The notes under the pieces are model-generated. The model was not told the origin of the DNA, did not search any database, and was given only the letters and a program-made list of their open reading frames with translations. Of a stretch of 54,463 nt of DNA, positions 1-9,630 are shown piece after piece; position 1 is the first letter of the stretch, and every line of letters begins with the position of its first letter. Made by a program: the position numbers and the translations under genes. The stretch lies in NCBI RefSeq assembly GCF_001276715.1, contig NZ_LIUQ01000047.1, positions 1-54,463 of the forward strand. Direction: 5' to 3'. The DNA is from Planktothricoides sp. SR001 (GTDB lineage Bacteria; Cyanobacteriota; Cyanobacteriia; Cyanobacteriales; Laspinemataceae).

Positions 1-170
1 GCTCCCATCGACCCCTACCGTTTAGCTAACAACTAACAACTAACAACTAACAATCAAGTTTCTAACAATCAACTTTCCAACTTTCCAAAAAAGAACAATC
101 AACTAATAACCATCAACCACCAACCACCAACAAACAACAACCAACCACCAACAAAGAACAGATTCAAACT
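1..170. repeat. A/C-rich short tandem repeats upstream of rpoC1
   Basis: The stretch is built of near-repeats of ACTAACA, CCAACAA and similar units, with no open reading frame. It lies where the rpoB-rpoC1 spacer would be expected. The same CCAACAA-type repeat recurs at about 10440-10490, 13195-13250, 28240-28285, 39230-39480 and 54421-54463. Confidence 0.7.
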
Positions 171-311
171 ATGCCAAAACTAGAGCAACGCTTTGATTAT
201 GTAAAAATTGGGTTGGCTTCACCCGATCGCATTCGGGAATGGGGCGAAAGAATTTTACCGGCGGAGTTGGGCTTGTGTACGATCTGCATACCCGCCCCCC
301 CGTATAGTTAA
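171..311 (+). pseudogene. Truncated duplicate of the rpoC1 5' end (46 codons)
   Basis: The first 30 codons (171-260) encode exactly the same residues as the intact rpoC1 starting at 996 ([10 protein letters not shown] through ERILP). The two 90-nt stretches differ at only four bases, all synonymous: GCT/GCC, AGA/CGC (two changes) and CCG/CCC. After codon 30 the frame runs into unrelated sequence and stops with TAA at 309-311. The similarity begins exactly at the ATG; the upstream sequences differ. It is too short to make polymerase. I read it as the 5' fragment left behind when the HNH cassette (405-981) was inserted together with a replacement 5' end. It might still be translated as a short peptide. 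Confidence 0.85.
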
Positions 312-404
312 AATGCTGATTAAAATGCCTATTAAAATGCCCCAGTCGCGCAGTAAACACGGCTGAGGCGTTACCAACGTATCGAGTTAAGGACCAACGT
401 TGAT
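312..404. other. Leader of the HNH cassette, no gene seen
   Basis: A short non-coding stretch between the truncated rpoC1 copy and the HNH gene. Around 306-341 a unit containing TTAAAATGC is repeated three times in imperfect tandem. An AAGGA at 389-393 lies about 11 nt before the ATG at 405 and could serve as ribosome binding site. I see no group I or group II intron structure, though I could not fold the sequence. Confidence 0.4.
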
Positions 405-981
405 ATGTCCCATTATGTCACAGTTCCTCCTCAACTTCTAGGAGAATTAGTCGAATCTGGTTGTATTATCTATATCGGCCCAGGCAATGGTAATGGCTAC
501 GGCGTTAAGCGGGTTCAGGGCAAAAAGTGCTATGCTCATCGATTGGGCTAAGTTAGGAAGACCACTAAAGCAGGGATACTGCGCCTGTCACACCTGTGAT
601 GTCCGTAACTGCATCAATCCTGAGCATCTATTTGAGGGGACTTACTCGGAAAATACCTTAGATGCGGTTAAAAAGGGTCGATATTGCAAGCATAGTCAAA
701 AGTTATCGGAGTCAGAGATTTGGGAAATTAGGCGGCAGTTATATATGAAAAATAGCCATACAGAATTGGCGCAAATGTATGGTGTCACTGTAGCTCGGAT
801 TGGCCAAATCAATAAACTTTATTTTCCTGAAACTGTAGTTAAGCCGAAACTTAATAAGGAGATAGCTGATGAAATTAGAGGGCGATTGGCGGCAGGAGAA
901 AAAGGTTCTCATTTGGCTAAGGCTTATGGCGTTAGTGACAGAATGATTCGGAAGATTAAAAACGGTGAGGTTTACAAGTAA
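405..981 (+). pseudogene. HNH homing endonuclease, frameshifted
   Basis: Reading from ATG 405, the first 48 codons encode an HNH-type N-terminus ending in GYGVKRVQGKKCYAHRLG and then stop at 549-551. The next frame (open over 487-981) carries the rest: a Cys/His core with CHTCD, NCINPEHLF and a following GT, as in phage-type HNH endonucleases, then two helix-turn-helix-like repeats (about LAQMYGVTVARIGQI and LAKAYGVSDRMIRKI) near the C-terminus. Deleting one G from the TTGGG run at 544-548 joins both parts into one protein of about 191 residues (YAHRLAKLG...), so this is a single-base frameshift or a sequencing error. Known members of this family are freestanding or intron-borne homing nucleases. 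The stop codon lies 14 nt before the rpoC1 start. As written the gene is broken; a C-terminal piece from an internal ATG might still bind DNA. Confidence 0.8.
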
Positions 982-995
982 TTGCAGGACGAATT

Positions 996-3011
996 ATGCC
1001 AAAACTAGAGCAACGCTTTGATTATGTAAAAATTGGGTTGGCCTCACCCGATCGCATTCGGGAATGGGGCGAACGCATTTTACCCAATGGCCAAGTAGTC
1101 GGAGAAGTCACTAAACCAGAGACTATAAATTACCGCACGCTCAAACCTGAAATGGACGGTTTGTTCTGTGAGCGAATCTTTGGCCCAGCAAAAGATTGGG
1201 AATGCCACTGCGGTAAATACAAAAGAGTACGCCACCGGGGAATCGTCTGTGAACGCTGTGGCGTCGAAGTCACCGAATCCCGCGTCCGCCGCCACCGCAT
1301 GGGCTACATCAGACTAGCCGCCCCCGTCACCCATGTTTGGTATCTCAAAGGCATACCTAGCTATATGTCCATCCTACTGGATATGCCCCTACGAGACGTA
1401 GAACAAATCGTCTATTTCAACTCCTACGTCGTCCTCAGTCCGGGGAACGCGGAAAACCTGGCTTATAAGCAACTACTCACAGAAGACGAGTGGATGCGGA
1501 TTGAAGATGAAATGTATGTGGAAGATTCCGACCTAGCCGGAATCGAAGTAGGCATTGGCGCCGAGGCAGTGCAGCGGTTGTTGCAAGACTTGAACTTGGA
1601 GCAAGAAGCCGAATCCTTGCGCGAAGAAATTGCCAACTCCAAAGGCCAAAAACGGGCAAAGCTAATTAAACGCTTGCGGGTAATTGATAACTTTATTGCC
1701 ACAGGTAGCTGCCCCGATTGGATGGTATTGGAATATATCCCGGTGATTCCTCCAGACCTGCGCCCAATGGTGCAGTTAGACGGGGGTCGCTTTGCCACCA
1801 GTGATTTAAATGACTTGTATCGGCGCGTAATTAACCGCAATAATCGCCTCGCCCGGTTGCAGGAGATTTTAGCCCCAGAGATTATCATCCGTAATGAAAA
1901 GCGGATGCTCCAAGAAGCCGTCGATGCCCTGATTGATAACGGTCGCCGGGGCCGCACGGTGGTGGGGGCAAATAATCGTCCCCTGAAGTCCCTGTCAGAC
2001 ATTATTGAAGGGAAACAAGGTCGTTTTCGGCAAAATCTCCTGGGAAAACGGGTGGACTATTCTGGCCGTTCGGTGATTGTGGTCGGCCCAAAACTGGCCA
2101 TTCACCAGTGTGGTTTACCCAGAGAAATGGCGATCGAATTGTTCCAACCCTTTGTAATTCATCGGTTGATTCGCCAAGGACTGGTGAACAATATTAAGGC
2201 GGCGAAAAAACTGATTCAACGGGGCGACCCAACGGTCTGGGATGTGCTCGAAGATGTGATTACCGGCCATCCGGTGCTGTTAAACCGTGCCCCGACGTTG
2301 CACCGTTTGGGGATTCAAGCCTTTGAGCCGATGCTGGTAGACGGACGAGCGATTCAGTTGCACCCCCTGGTCTGTCCGGCATTTAATGCGGACTTTGATG
2401 GCGACCAAATGGCTGTCCATGTCCCCTTGTCCTTGGAAGCTCAAGCCGAAGCCCGTTTGTTGATGCTGGCTAGTAACAATATTATGTCTCCAGCGACAGG
2501 TCAGCCGATTGTGGCGCCTTCTCAGGATATGGTGTTGGGCTGTTATTATTTGACGGCAAATAATCCCCAGGGTCAAGAAAGTGCTGGCAAGTATTTTGCC
2601 AATATGGATGATGTGGAAGTTGCCTACGACCAGAAACAGGTTTCTTTGCATACTTTGGTCTGGGTGCGCGTTGACCCAGAGATGGAGATGGAAACCGATA
2701 AGCCAGAAGAACCACCGGAAGTTACCCAGTATCCAGATGGCACGGTGTTAAAGCTTTATTGGATGCCGTTAGAGATTAATTTGTTGCCTCAGTTGACCGA
2801 AGCACCCCAGCAAATACAGCACTCTGATGGCACCGTGGAGCAATTGACCAGTTTGTCCCGGGTAATTACTGATGCTACAGGTCAGGTGATTGCGTCTTAT
2901 ATTAAGTCTCGCCAAGTTCGAGAAGTTAAAGGACGGCCAGCTTCTCAGTATATTTTGACTACCCCTGGGCGGATTATCTTAAATCAGGCGATCGCCCGCA
3001 TTTTGGCTTAG
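996..3011 (+). CDS. rpoC1: RNA polymerase beta' N-terminal subunit (gamma), RpoC1
   Basis: This is the N-terminal half of beta', a separate subunit (gamma) in cyanobacteria and plastids, part of the transcribing core enzyme. The zinc-finger cysteines are C70, C72, C85 and C88. The catalytic magnesium loop NADFDGD sits at about 464-470. At 671 residues it is some 45 longer than the roughly 625 I recall for other cyanobacteria; the extra lies in an acidic stretch near the C-terminus (about 555-620, with [16 protein letters not shown]). The ATG at 996 follows AGGA at 986-989, and this ribosome binding site belongs to the inserted HNH cassette, not to the original rpoC1 leader at 171. rpoC2 follows 99 nt downstream, so the two are probably cotranscribed. 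Confidence 0.97.
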   Translation: MPKLEQRFDYVKIGLASPDRIREWGERILPNGQVVGEVTKPETINYRTLKPEMDGLFCERIFGPAKDWECHCGKYKRVRHRGIVCERCGVEVTESRVRRHRMGYIRLAAPVTHVWYLKGIPSYMSILLDMPLRDVEQIVYFNSYVVLSPGNAENLAYKQLLTEDEWMRIEDEMYVEDSDLAGIEVGIGAEAVQRLLQDLNLEQEAESLREEIANSKGQKRAKLIKRLRVIDNFIATGSCPDWMVLEYIPVIPPDLRPMVQLDGGRFATSDLNDLYRRVINRNNRLARLQEILAPEIIIRNEKRMLQEAVDALIDNGRRGRTVVGANNRPLKSLSDIIEGKQGRFRQNLLGKRVDYSGRSVIVVGPKLAIHQCGLPREMAIELFQPFVIHRLIRQGLVNNIKAAKKLIQRGDPTVWDVLEDVITGHPVLLNRAPTLHRLGIQAFEPMLVDGRAIQLHPLVCPAFNADFDGDQMAVHVPLSLEAQAEARLLMLASNNIMSPATGQPIVAPSQDMVLGCYYLTANNPQGQESAGKYFANMDDVEVAYDQKQVSLHTLVWVRVDPEMEMETDKPEEPPEVTQYPDGTVLKLYWMPLEINLLPQLTEAPQQIQHSDGTVEQLTSLSRVITDATGQVIASYIKSRQVREVKGRPASQYILTTPGRIILNQAIARILA

Positions 3012-3110
3012 AAACCCAGCCTTGGAAATTCGGAAAAAAACCGGGTTTCTGGAGGGTTTCTGGAGGGTTTCTGGAAACACAACTAACTAAGAGAACTTAA
3101 GAGAATTAAG
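3012..3110 (+). repeat. rpoC1-rpoC2 spacer: GAAACCC hairpin and GGAGGGTTTCT repeats
   Basis: GAAACCC at 3011-3017 can pair with GGGTTTC at 3043-3049. The right arm is followed by two more tandem copies of the unit GGAGGGTTTCT. This resembles the AGAAACC-GGTTTCT palindrome family found elsewhere in the window. There is no T-run, so it need not terminate transcription. Confidence 0.5.
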
Positions 3111-6100
3111 ATGCAAAAAATCCGTTTTCTCAACCGAGTTATTAATAAAGGGCAGCTAAAAAAGTTAATGGCCTCAGCCTTTATTAATTATGGGACGGCT
3201 CGTTCAGCCCAGATGGCCGATTGCTTAAAAAATTTAGGATTTCACTACGCTACAAAGGCAGGAGTTTCTATTAGTGTAGATGACCTAAAAGTTCCGCCGT
3301 CTAAACGGAAATTACTCCTAGAAGCAGAACAGGAAATTTCTGAAACCGAAGCCCGTTATAGCCGAGGAGAAATTACCGAAGTCGAACGATTCCAGAAGGT
3401 AATTGATACTTGGAATGGCACCTCTGAAGCTTTGAAAGATGAAGTGGTGAAATATTTCCGCGCTTCTGACCCGCTCAATAGTGTCTATATGATGGCATTT
3501 TCTGGCGCCCGGGGGAATATTTCTCAGGTGCGGCAGTTGGTGGGGATGCGGGGTCTGATGGCTAACCCCCAAGGGGAAATTATCGATTTGCCGATTAAAA
3601 CTAATTTCCGCGAAGGACTGACGGTGACGGAGTATATTATCTCCAGTTACGGGGCGCGGAAAGGTTTGGTGGATACCGCTTTGCGGACGGCAGATTCGGG
3701 GTATTTGACCAGACGTTTGGTGGATGTGTCCCAAGATGTGATTGTCCGGGAGGTGGACTGCGGCACGGAACGCGGCATTGTTCAGCGGGCCATGACTGAT
3801 GGTTCTAAAATCTTGATTCCTTTGAAAGACCGGCTGCTGGGGCGGACGGTGGGCAAAGATGTGCTCCATCCCCAAACCGGAGAGGTTTTGGTAGCCCGAA
3901 ATCAGGTGATTACTCAAGAGTTGGCTGGGGTAATTGATAAGGCAAAGGTGCAAGAAATATTGCTGCGATCGCCCCTAACTTGTGAATCGCCCCGGTCGGT
4001 CTGCCAAACTTGCTACGGCTGGAGTTTAGCCCATGCTCACTTGGTAGACCTGGGAGAAGCGGTGGGGATTATTGCTGCCCAATCCATTGGCGAACCAGGA
4101 ACACAGTTAACTATGCGGACATTCCACACCGGAGGGGTCTTTACCGGAGAAGTAGCCCGCGTGGTGCGATCGCCAATGGCGGGAACGTTGCGCTATGACA
4201 AACAATTGCGGACTAGACCATTCCGCACCCGTCATGGAGATGATGCCTTTGTGGTAGAAAATCTCACTGGGGAAATCGTGGTGGTAGGGGCAGGAAATGC
4301 AGAGGAACAAAGTTTCACCGTAACCCAAGGGACAACAATTTTAGTCAAAGATGGCGGCGCCGTAATCAGTGACCAAATCTTGGCGGAAGTGCCTTTTTCG
4401 GGACGCACCGCCCGGAAAAATACAGAAAAAGCTACTAAGGATGTGGCCTCGGATTTGTCTGGAGAGGTGTTGTTCGCCGATGTGGTGCCAGAAGAAAAAG
4501 TTGACCGCCAAGGAAACTCCACCCGGATTGCCCAGCGCGGTGGTTTGCTGTGGGTTCTCTCCGGGGAAGTTTACAATTTACCCCCAGGGGCAGAGCCAGT
4601 AGTGAAAAATGGCGATCAGGTGGCTTATGGCACTACTTTGGCCGAAACTAAGCTGGTTACGGAAAATGGCGGGGTGGTGCGACTGCCTGCGGAATGTCCA
4701 GAAGGAGAAATCCCCCGCGAGGTGGAAATTATTACCGCTTCGGTGGTGCTCGACCAAGCGAAAGTCAGAGAGGAATCTTCCGCTGGTCGGGAAATGTACA
4801 TGATCGAAACAGTCCACGAGCAGTTATTTTCTCTCAAAGCCGCCCCAGGGACTAAGGTTCTTTCTGGGCAAGTGGTGGCCGAACTGATTGACAATACCTA
4901 TCGCACCCAAACCGGCGGCATGATTAAATATGCCGGGGTGGAAGTGGCCAAGCGGGGTAAAGCCAAACAGGGTTATGAGGTGGTCAAAGGGGGTACGCTG
5001 TTGTGGATTCCCGAAGAATGCCATGAGGTGAATAAGGATATCTCTCTGTTGCAGGTGGAAGAAGGTCAATATGTGGAAGCCGGCACAGAGATTGTTAAGG
5101 ATATCTACTGCCAAAATAATGGGGTAGTGGAAATTGTCCAGAAAAACGATATTCTGCGCGAGGTGATTATTAAGCCCGGTTCAATTCATATGTCCGATGA
5201 CCCAGAGGAGATGATGAACCTGGATGGTCAGTTCGCCCAAGCGGGTGAGGAAGTTCTGCCCGGACTGGTGGCAGAAAACCTGAGTTATTTGGAATATGTG
5301 GAAACTACCGAAGGGGCAGCTATCTTGCTCCGCAAGGTAGAAGAGTTTGCGGTTCCCGACGAGCCGTCGGTGCCGTCCCAAGAGTCGATCGCCGATAGTA
5401 CCGGGCGATCGCAGATTCAGTTGCGTTCGGTGCAGCGGATTCCCTACAAGGATGGCGATCGGGTTAAGTCCGTAGAAGGACTGGAACTGCTGCGAACTCA
5501 GTTGGTGCTGGAAATTGGCAAAGATGTGGCTCAATTGGCCGCCGACATTGAAATTGTCCCCGATGAAGAAGATGAAACTATCAAGCGCCTACAGTTGGTG
5601 ATTTTGGAATCATTGGTGATTCGTCGGGATGTGATGGCCGATGCCACCAGCGGCAGCACCGTCACTCGCTTATTGGTGAAAGATGGCGACCAAATTGAGC
5701 CGGGTGCCTGTGTAGCGCGGACAGAAATTTTAGGTAAGGAAGCTGGGGTGGTGCGCGGTATTCGTCAAGGGGCGGAAGCTGTGCGCCGGATTTTGGTGAT
5801 GCGATCAGATGACCAAAAAACTATTTCCGTGCCGACTAAACCTAAAGTAAAAGTGGGCGACCTGGTGGTGGCCGGAACCGAAATTGCCCCGGGCGTGCCT
5901 GCGGAGATTTCTGGGGAAGTTTTACAGGTTAATCCGTCGGCGACGGATTCGGGCAGCAGTTCGGGGGGCAGTTCGGGGGGCAGCTATCAGCTATTGCTGC
6001 GAGAAGGCCGTCCCTATCGGGTGTCCTCTGGTGCGGTGTTGCACGTGGATGATGGGGCACTGGTACAGCGGGGCGATAACCTGGTGTTGCTGGTGTTTGA

Positions 6101-7280
6101 ACGGGGTAAGACCGGGGATATTATCCAGGGTTTGCCTCGGATTGAGGAATTGCTGGAAGCCCGCAAACCCAAAGAATCTTGCGTGTTGGCCAAGCGCCCC
6201 GGTACTACAGAGGTGGTCTATGACCAGGATGAAAATGTCGAGGTCAAAGTCATCGAAGATGATGGCACGGTGACAGAGTATCCCATTAGCCCCGGGTTGA
6301 ATGCGATCGTTTCAGACCATCAATTAGTTGCCGCTGGGGAAGCCCTGACTGATGGGCCAATTAATCCCCATGAGTTGCTAGAAATTTTGTTTAACTGGCA
6401 GCGGGAACAAGTGGGGAATTTTGAAGCCGCGTTGAACAGCTTTGAACGAGTGCAGCACTTCTTGGTGAATGAGGTGCAGTCGGTGTATCAGTCTCAGGGG
6501 ATTGATATTTCCGATAAGCATATTGAGGTGATTGTGCGCCAGATGACCAATAAGGTGCGGATTGATGACGGCGGCGATACCACCATGTTGCCGGGAGAAT
6601 TGATCGAACTACGTCAGGTGGAACAGGTGAATGAGGCAATGTCGATCACTGGCGGCGCCCCGGCAGAATATACGCCAATGCTGTTGGGGATTACTAAGGC
6701 TTCGTTGAATACCGATAGCTTTATTTCCGCAGCTTCTTTCCAAGAAACTACCCGCGTTCTGACTGAGGCGGCGATCGAAGGTAAGTCCGACTGGCTGCGC
6801 GGTTTGAAAGAAAACGTGATTATCGGGCGGTTGATTCCCGCTGGTACGGGCTACAACGCTTATGACCAACTTGCTGGTGCGATCGATGTGGAACCGGACG
6901 ATGAGGATATTATCGAAGATTACTTTGATGACGACCAGACCGGCTTGCTAGACGACCAGACAGCCCGCAATTATGGCGCTTGGGCGGAAGATGAGTCTGG
7001 GCTGACCTTGGTAGGCGAAGAACCCGGAAAAAATCGGTTTTCGACTTTGAGTTACGACGAAGAGTCAGAATTTGACTTGGGAAGTTCGGCGACGACTCGC
7101 AAGTCTAAGGGACGCGGGAAAACCAGCCAAAAAGGTCGGCGAGCAGGGCGATCGTCTCGGTTTGTATCGATTGTTGACAGCGATGAAGATTTGCTGCCAC
7201 AAATCCTTGATGATGAGGATTTAGATGATAAGGATGACGATTTCTTTGATGATGATTTCGATGAGGACGACGATATGTAA
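3111..7280 (+). CDS. rpoC2: RNA polymerase beta' C-terminal subunit, RpoC2
   Basis: This is the C-terminal half of beta', which assembles with RpoC1, RpoB and two RpoA. It is 1389 residues long, usual for cyanobacteria. The N-terminal part carries the conserved trigger-loop and bridge-helix-side blocks (for example [19 protein letters not shown] and [24 protein letters not shown]) and the zinc-binding cysteines (CGTERG, then [14 protein letters not shown]). The large middle section is the cyanobacterial insertion inside the trigger loop, made of repeated beta-rich (SBHM-like) modules with a Gly/Ser linker near residues 945-962. The C-terminus ends in a strongly acidic Asp-rich tail ([18 protein letters not shown]). 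The ATG at 3111 lies after a purine-rich stretch (GAGAACTTAAGAG). Confidence 0.97.
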   Translation: MQKIRFLNRVINKGQLKKLMASAFINYGTARSAQMADCLKNLGFHYATKAGVSISVDDLKVPPSKRKLLLEAEQEISETEARYSRGEITEVERFQKVIDTWNGTSEALKDEVVKYFRASDPLNSVYMMAFSGARGNISQVRQLVGMRGLMANPQGEIIDLPIKTNFREGLTVTEYIISSYGARKGLVDTALRTADSGYLTRRLVDVSQDVIVREVDCGTERGIVQRAMTDGSKILIPLKDRLLGRTVGKDVLHPQTGEVLVARNQVITQELAGVIDKAKVQEILLRSPLTCESPRSVCQTCYGWSLAHAHLVDLGEAVGIIAAQSIGEPGTQLTMRTFHTGGVFTGEVARVVRSPMAGTLRYDKQLRTRPFRTRHGDDAFVVENLTGEIVVVGAGNAEEQSFTVTQGTTILVKDGGAVISDQILAEVPFSGRTARKNTEKATKDVASDLSGEVLFADVVPEEKVDRQGNSTRIAQRGGLLWVLSGEVYNLPPGAEPVVKNGDQVAYGTTLAETKLVTENGGVVRLPAECPEGEIPREVEIITASVVLDQAKVREESSAGREMYMIETVHEQLFSLKAAPGTKVLSGQVVAELIDNTYRTQTGGMIKYAGVEVAKRGKAKQGYEVVKGGTLLWIPEECHEVNKDISLLQVEEGQYVEAGTEIVKDIYCQNNGVVEIVQKNDILREVIIKPGSIHMSDDPEEMMNLDGQFAQAGEEVLPGLVAENLSYLEYVETTEGAAILLRKVEEFAVPDEPSVPSQESIADSTGRSQIQLRSVQRIPYKDGDRVKSVEGLELLRTQLVLEIGKDVAQLAADIEIVPDEEDETIKRLQLVILESLVIRRDVMADATSGSTVTRLLVKDGDQIEPGACVARTEILGKEAGVVRGIRQGAEAVRRILVMRSDDQKTISVPTKPKVKVGDLVVAGTEIAPGVPAEISGEVLQVNPSATDSGSSSGGSSGGSYQLLLREGRPYRVSSGAVLHVDDGALVQRGDNLVLLVFERGKTGDIIQGLPRIEELLEARKPKESCVLAKRPGTTEVVYDQDENVEVKVIEDDGTVTEYPISPGLNAIVSDHQLVAAGEALTDGPINPHELLEILFNWQREQVGNFEAALNSFERVQHFLVNEVQSVYQSQGIDISDKHIEVIVRQMTNKVRIDDGGDTTMLPGELIELRQVEQVNEAMSITGGAPAEYTPMLLGITKASLNTDSFISAASFQETTRVLTEAAIEGKSDWLRGLKENVIIGRLIPAGTGYNAYDQLAGAIDVEPDDEDIIEDYFDDDQTGLLDDQTARNYGAWAEDESGLTLVGEEPGKNRFSTLSYDEESEFDLGSSATTRKSKGRGKTSQKGRRAGRSSRFVSIVDSDEDLLPQILDDEDLDDKDDDFFDDDFDEDDDM

Positions 7281-7618
7281 TTCGTTGGGCAAATAGTGAA
7301 GAGTAAATAGACGTAGGTTGGGTTTCGTGCCTCAACCCAACTTGCAGAGAGTAAAGAGTGAATAGTTAAGAGTGAAATGAAATATCACTATTCACTCTTC
7401 ACTATTCACTCTTAACTTTTCACTATTCACTCTTAACTTTTCACTCTTAACTTTTCACTATTCACTCTTTACTCTTAACTTTTCACTATTCACTCTTAAA
7501 TTTTCACTTTTCACTCTTAAATTTTCACTTTTCACTCTTTAATCTTAACTTTTCCCTCTTAACTTTTCCCTCTTAAATTTTCACTTTTCACTCTTAACTT
7601 TTCACTGTCTAAATCACC
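7281..7618. repeat. Hairpin, then TTCACTA-type heptanucleotide tandem repeats
   Basis: Downstream of rpoC2, GTTGGGTT (7317-7324) pairs with AACCCAAC (7334-7341), possibly a terminator or an interspersed hairpin repeat. From about 7380 to 7610 the sequence is an almost unbroken run of heptamer variants (TTCACTA, TTCACTC, TTAACTT, TTCCCTC). There are no unique spacers, so it is not a CRISPR array. A related run occurs at 8190-8275. Confidence 0.8.
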
Positions 7619-7996
7619 ATGAATCACCATGACCACAATCAGAAGAATCATATACACGAGGAAAATCAAGAAAAAGACGGGGAAATTGCCGGTGTGGACG
7701 AAAAAAGGTCTGATTCCTCTCATGTTCATGTTCATAGTGAGGAATCTTTGCGGTCAATTGTTAATAGATTATCCCGAATTGAGGGACATATTCGGGGGAT
7801 TAAAACAATGGTTCAAGAGTCGCGTCCTTGTCCAGAAGTGTTGATTCAAATTGCGGCAGTCAGAGGGGCTTTGGATAAGGTGGCTAGGGTGATTCTGGAT
7901 GAACATTTAACGGATTGTATTGCCAGAGCCGCTCTTGAAGGGAATATAGAACAGGAAATTGAAGAATTAAAGGCGGCTCTTGACCGTTTTTTATGA
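7619..7996 (+). CDS. CsoR/RcnR-family (DUF156) metal-sensing repressor, InrS-like
   Basis: This is a 125-residue all-helical repressor that binds DNA in the apo state and releases it on binding metal. The core (RLSRIEGHIRGIKTMV...) is typical of the family. Candidate ligands are H39, C71, H96 and C100. The spacings (32, 25, 4) equal those of the nickel sensor InrS of Synechocystis (His, Cys, His, Cys), so nickel is the best guess; copper (CsoR-like) is the alternative. The N-terminus is rich in His, Asp and Glu (MNHHDHNQKNHIH, HVHVH), as in nickel- and cobalt-handling proteins. No efflux transporter gene is adjacent, so its target must lie elsewhere unless it controls only itself. The ATG at 7619 is the first in frame after the repeat tract; another at 7628 would drop three residues. 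Confidence 0.85.
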   Translation: MNHHDHNQKNHIHEENQEKDGEIAGVDEKRSDSSHVHVHSEESLRSIVNRLSRIEGHIRGIKTMVQESRPCPEVLIQIAAVRGALDKVARVILDEHLTDCIARAALEGNIEQEIEELKAALDRFL

Positions 7997-8283
7997 AATG
8001 TTATTTGTTGGGTAGGGATTCTTTGTTTGTTGGGGAACGGGGAACGGTTATCAGGAGCCACTGCGATCTTGGGGTCTCCCCAAGTCTAGCAAGTGGCGTG
8101 GAACGGGGAAAGTGAAAAGTGGTAGGGGCTTTCTGGCCATATAGCCTGACGGATTATGCTTCGCAAGGACGCCCGTACAAAAAAAATATCACTCTTCACT
8201 ATTCACTCTTCACTATTCACTTTTCCCTCTTCACTCTTCACTATTCACTCTTCACTTTTCACTTTTCCCTACACCCTCTCTTT
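7997..8283. repeat. Spacer with GGAACGGGG motifs and TTCACTA-type heptamers
   Basis: GGGGAACGG-like motifs recur around 8032-8110. From about 8188 to 8278 there is a second block of TTCACTA/TTCACTC/TTCCCTC heptamers like that at 7380-7610. I see no gene here. Confidence 0.6.
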
Positions 8284-9630
8284 TTATTTGGCACAGCGAA
8301 ATCCGACAAAGATTTGCCGAATCCAAGGCTGATACCAGTTGCGAAAACTGCCCCGAATAACCCAAGGACGAGTGACACAACTACCGCCTCTAAGGACTTG
8401 GTGTTGATTGTCAAAATATGTCATGGAATATCCCGGATAGGGATAAGCTTCAAAACCTGGATATCCGGCAAATTTGCTGGCTGTCCATTCCCAGGCGTTG
8501 CCCATCATGTCATAGCAGCCGTAGGGACTGATGCCCTGTGGGTAGGCATCGACTGGGGTGGTGGGGGGATTAAAGGGGGAGTTAAGAGAACGATTGTGGT
8601 TACAAAGGTGCGGTTGAGGGGGTTCTTTGCCCCAGGGATAGATTTGCTTTTGTTGGGTTTTTGGATTCCAACAGGCGGCTTTTTCCCATTCCGCTTCCGT
8701 GGGTAGTCGTTTGCCGACGAAGTTGCTGTAGGCTTCGGCTTCATACCAACTGACGCCACAGACTGGGTGGCGATCGAGGGAGTCAGAAACCGGCTTTATT
8801 TCAGAGAAATCCGGTTTCGTCCAGTATAGGGGTTCGGTGATTTGTGCTGCTTGGCGCCATTGCCATCCTTCTTTTGACCAAAATTCAGGATTTTGGTAGC
8901 CTCCATCGCCGATAAATTGGCGATATTGACCTCGGCTTACTGGGTAGCGATCGATGTAGTATGTGGGCAAATACTGAAGATGACGGGGGCGCTCGTTGTC
9001 GAGGGCGGCGATCGCATTTGACCCTTGGGCAAATTCACCCGCAGGAATTTCTATCATTTCGTCCAGGACGGGTTCAGAAACCGAGTCAGAAACCTGGTTT
9101 CTTGTCTGGTTCTTTTGGAGTTGTAGCAGAAACAAAATAGTTTCACAGTGTTGACTTTCATGTTGGACGATGAAGTGCCAAAGCCTTTCTTGACTGTCTA
9201 TAGGCGCAATTTCTAGGTACTGCAAGACTTTTTGCCGAATGAGTTCTAGGTTTTGGCAGGTTTCTGCTAAGGTGGGCAGGTTAATTCGTTGATTTTTCGG
9301 TAAGCCATCGGCAGCATAAAGTTGATGATATTGAGGAAACATCGGTGGCTGTTGAGCGCAATGTTGGAGCAACCATAAGGCTTCGGTGTGGCCAATGTGA
9401 CCTAGGTGCCAGCCTACGGGACTGAAGTCGGGGTGGATGTGCTGACAAAATATTTCATTATTTAAGGAGGCAAAAATTTTTAGGGTGCTGGCGCGGCATT
9501 GCTGCATTGCTTCCCGGATTTGCGATCGCGATGACTGGGTAAGCGATGACTGGGTAAGCGATGACTGGGTGGGCGATGACTGGGTGGGCGATGACTGGGT
9601 GGATAGGTTGGACTCAGATGGGTAGGACAT
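8284..9630 (-). CDS. egtB: EgtB-like sulfoxide synthase (DinB + formylglycine-generating fold)
   Basis: This non-heme iron enzyme joins a thiol donor to hercynine using oxygen in ergothioneine-type synthesis. The N-terminal DinB-like domain carries iron-ligand candidates H75 or H78 (GWHLGHIGHTE) and H157/H161 (HESQHCE). The C-terminal FGE-sulfatase domain shows IPAGEF, RLPTEAEWEKAA, MMGNAWEWT, VLRGGS and the terminal FVGFRCAK. I chose the ATG at 9630 (448 residues); it overlaps the end of egtC by 17 nt, which implies coupled translation. Residues 10-34 are a low-complexity TQSSP/TQSSL tract encoded by a 15-nt DNA repeat. A copy of the genomic palindrome AGAAACC-GGTTTCT (9088-9102) sits in the linker between the domains. 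The exact thiol donor cannot be told from the sequence. Confidence 0.88.
   Translation of the reverse strand: MSYPSESNLSTQSSPTQSSPTQSSLTQSSLTQSSRSQIREAMQQCRASTLKIFASLNNEIFCQHIHPDFSPVGWHLGHIGHTEALWLLQHCAQQPPMFPQYHQLYAADGLPKNQRINLPTLAETCQNLELIRQKVLQYLEIAPIDSQERLWHFIVQHESQHCETILFLLQLQKNQTRNQVSDSVSEPVLDEMIEIPAGEFAQGSNAIAALDNERPRHLQYLPTYYIDRYPVSRGQYRQFIGDGGYQNPEFWSKEGWQWRQAAQITEPLYWTKPDFSEIKPVSDSLDRHPVCGVSWYEAEAYSNFVGKRLPTEAEWEKAACWNPKTQQKQIYPWGKEPPQPHLCNHNRSLNSPFNPPTTPVDAYPQGISPYGCYDMMGNAWEWTASKFAGYPGFEAYPYPGYSMTYFDNQHQVLRGGSCVTRPWVIRGSFRNWYQPWIRQIFVGFRCAK
9525..9601. repeat. 15-nt tandem repeat inside egtB
   Basis: The unit GATGACTGGGTGGGC (variant GATGACTGGGTAAGC) occurs five times in tandem. 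Read on the minus strand it encodes the pentapeptide TQSSP or TQSSL. Since 15 is a multiple of 3, copy number can change without breaking the frame. Confidence 0.9.

Noticed and set aside
261-995. Group I or II intron carrying the HNH gene
   Set aside because: An intron would leave the downstream exon starting at codon 31, but the downstream copy restarts at the ATG, so it is a duplication-type insertion. No intron core was recognised.
7380-7610. CRISPR array
   Set aside because: The repeats are 7 nt and contiguous, with no unique spacers and no cas genes.
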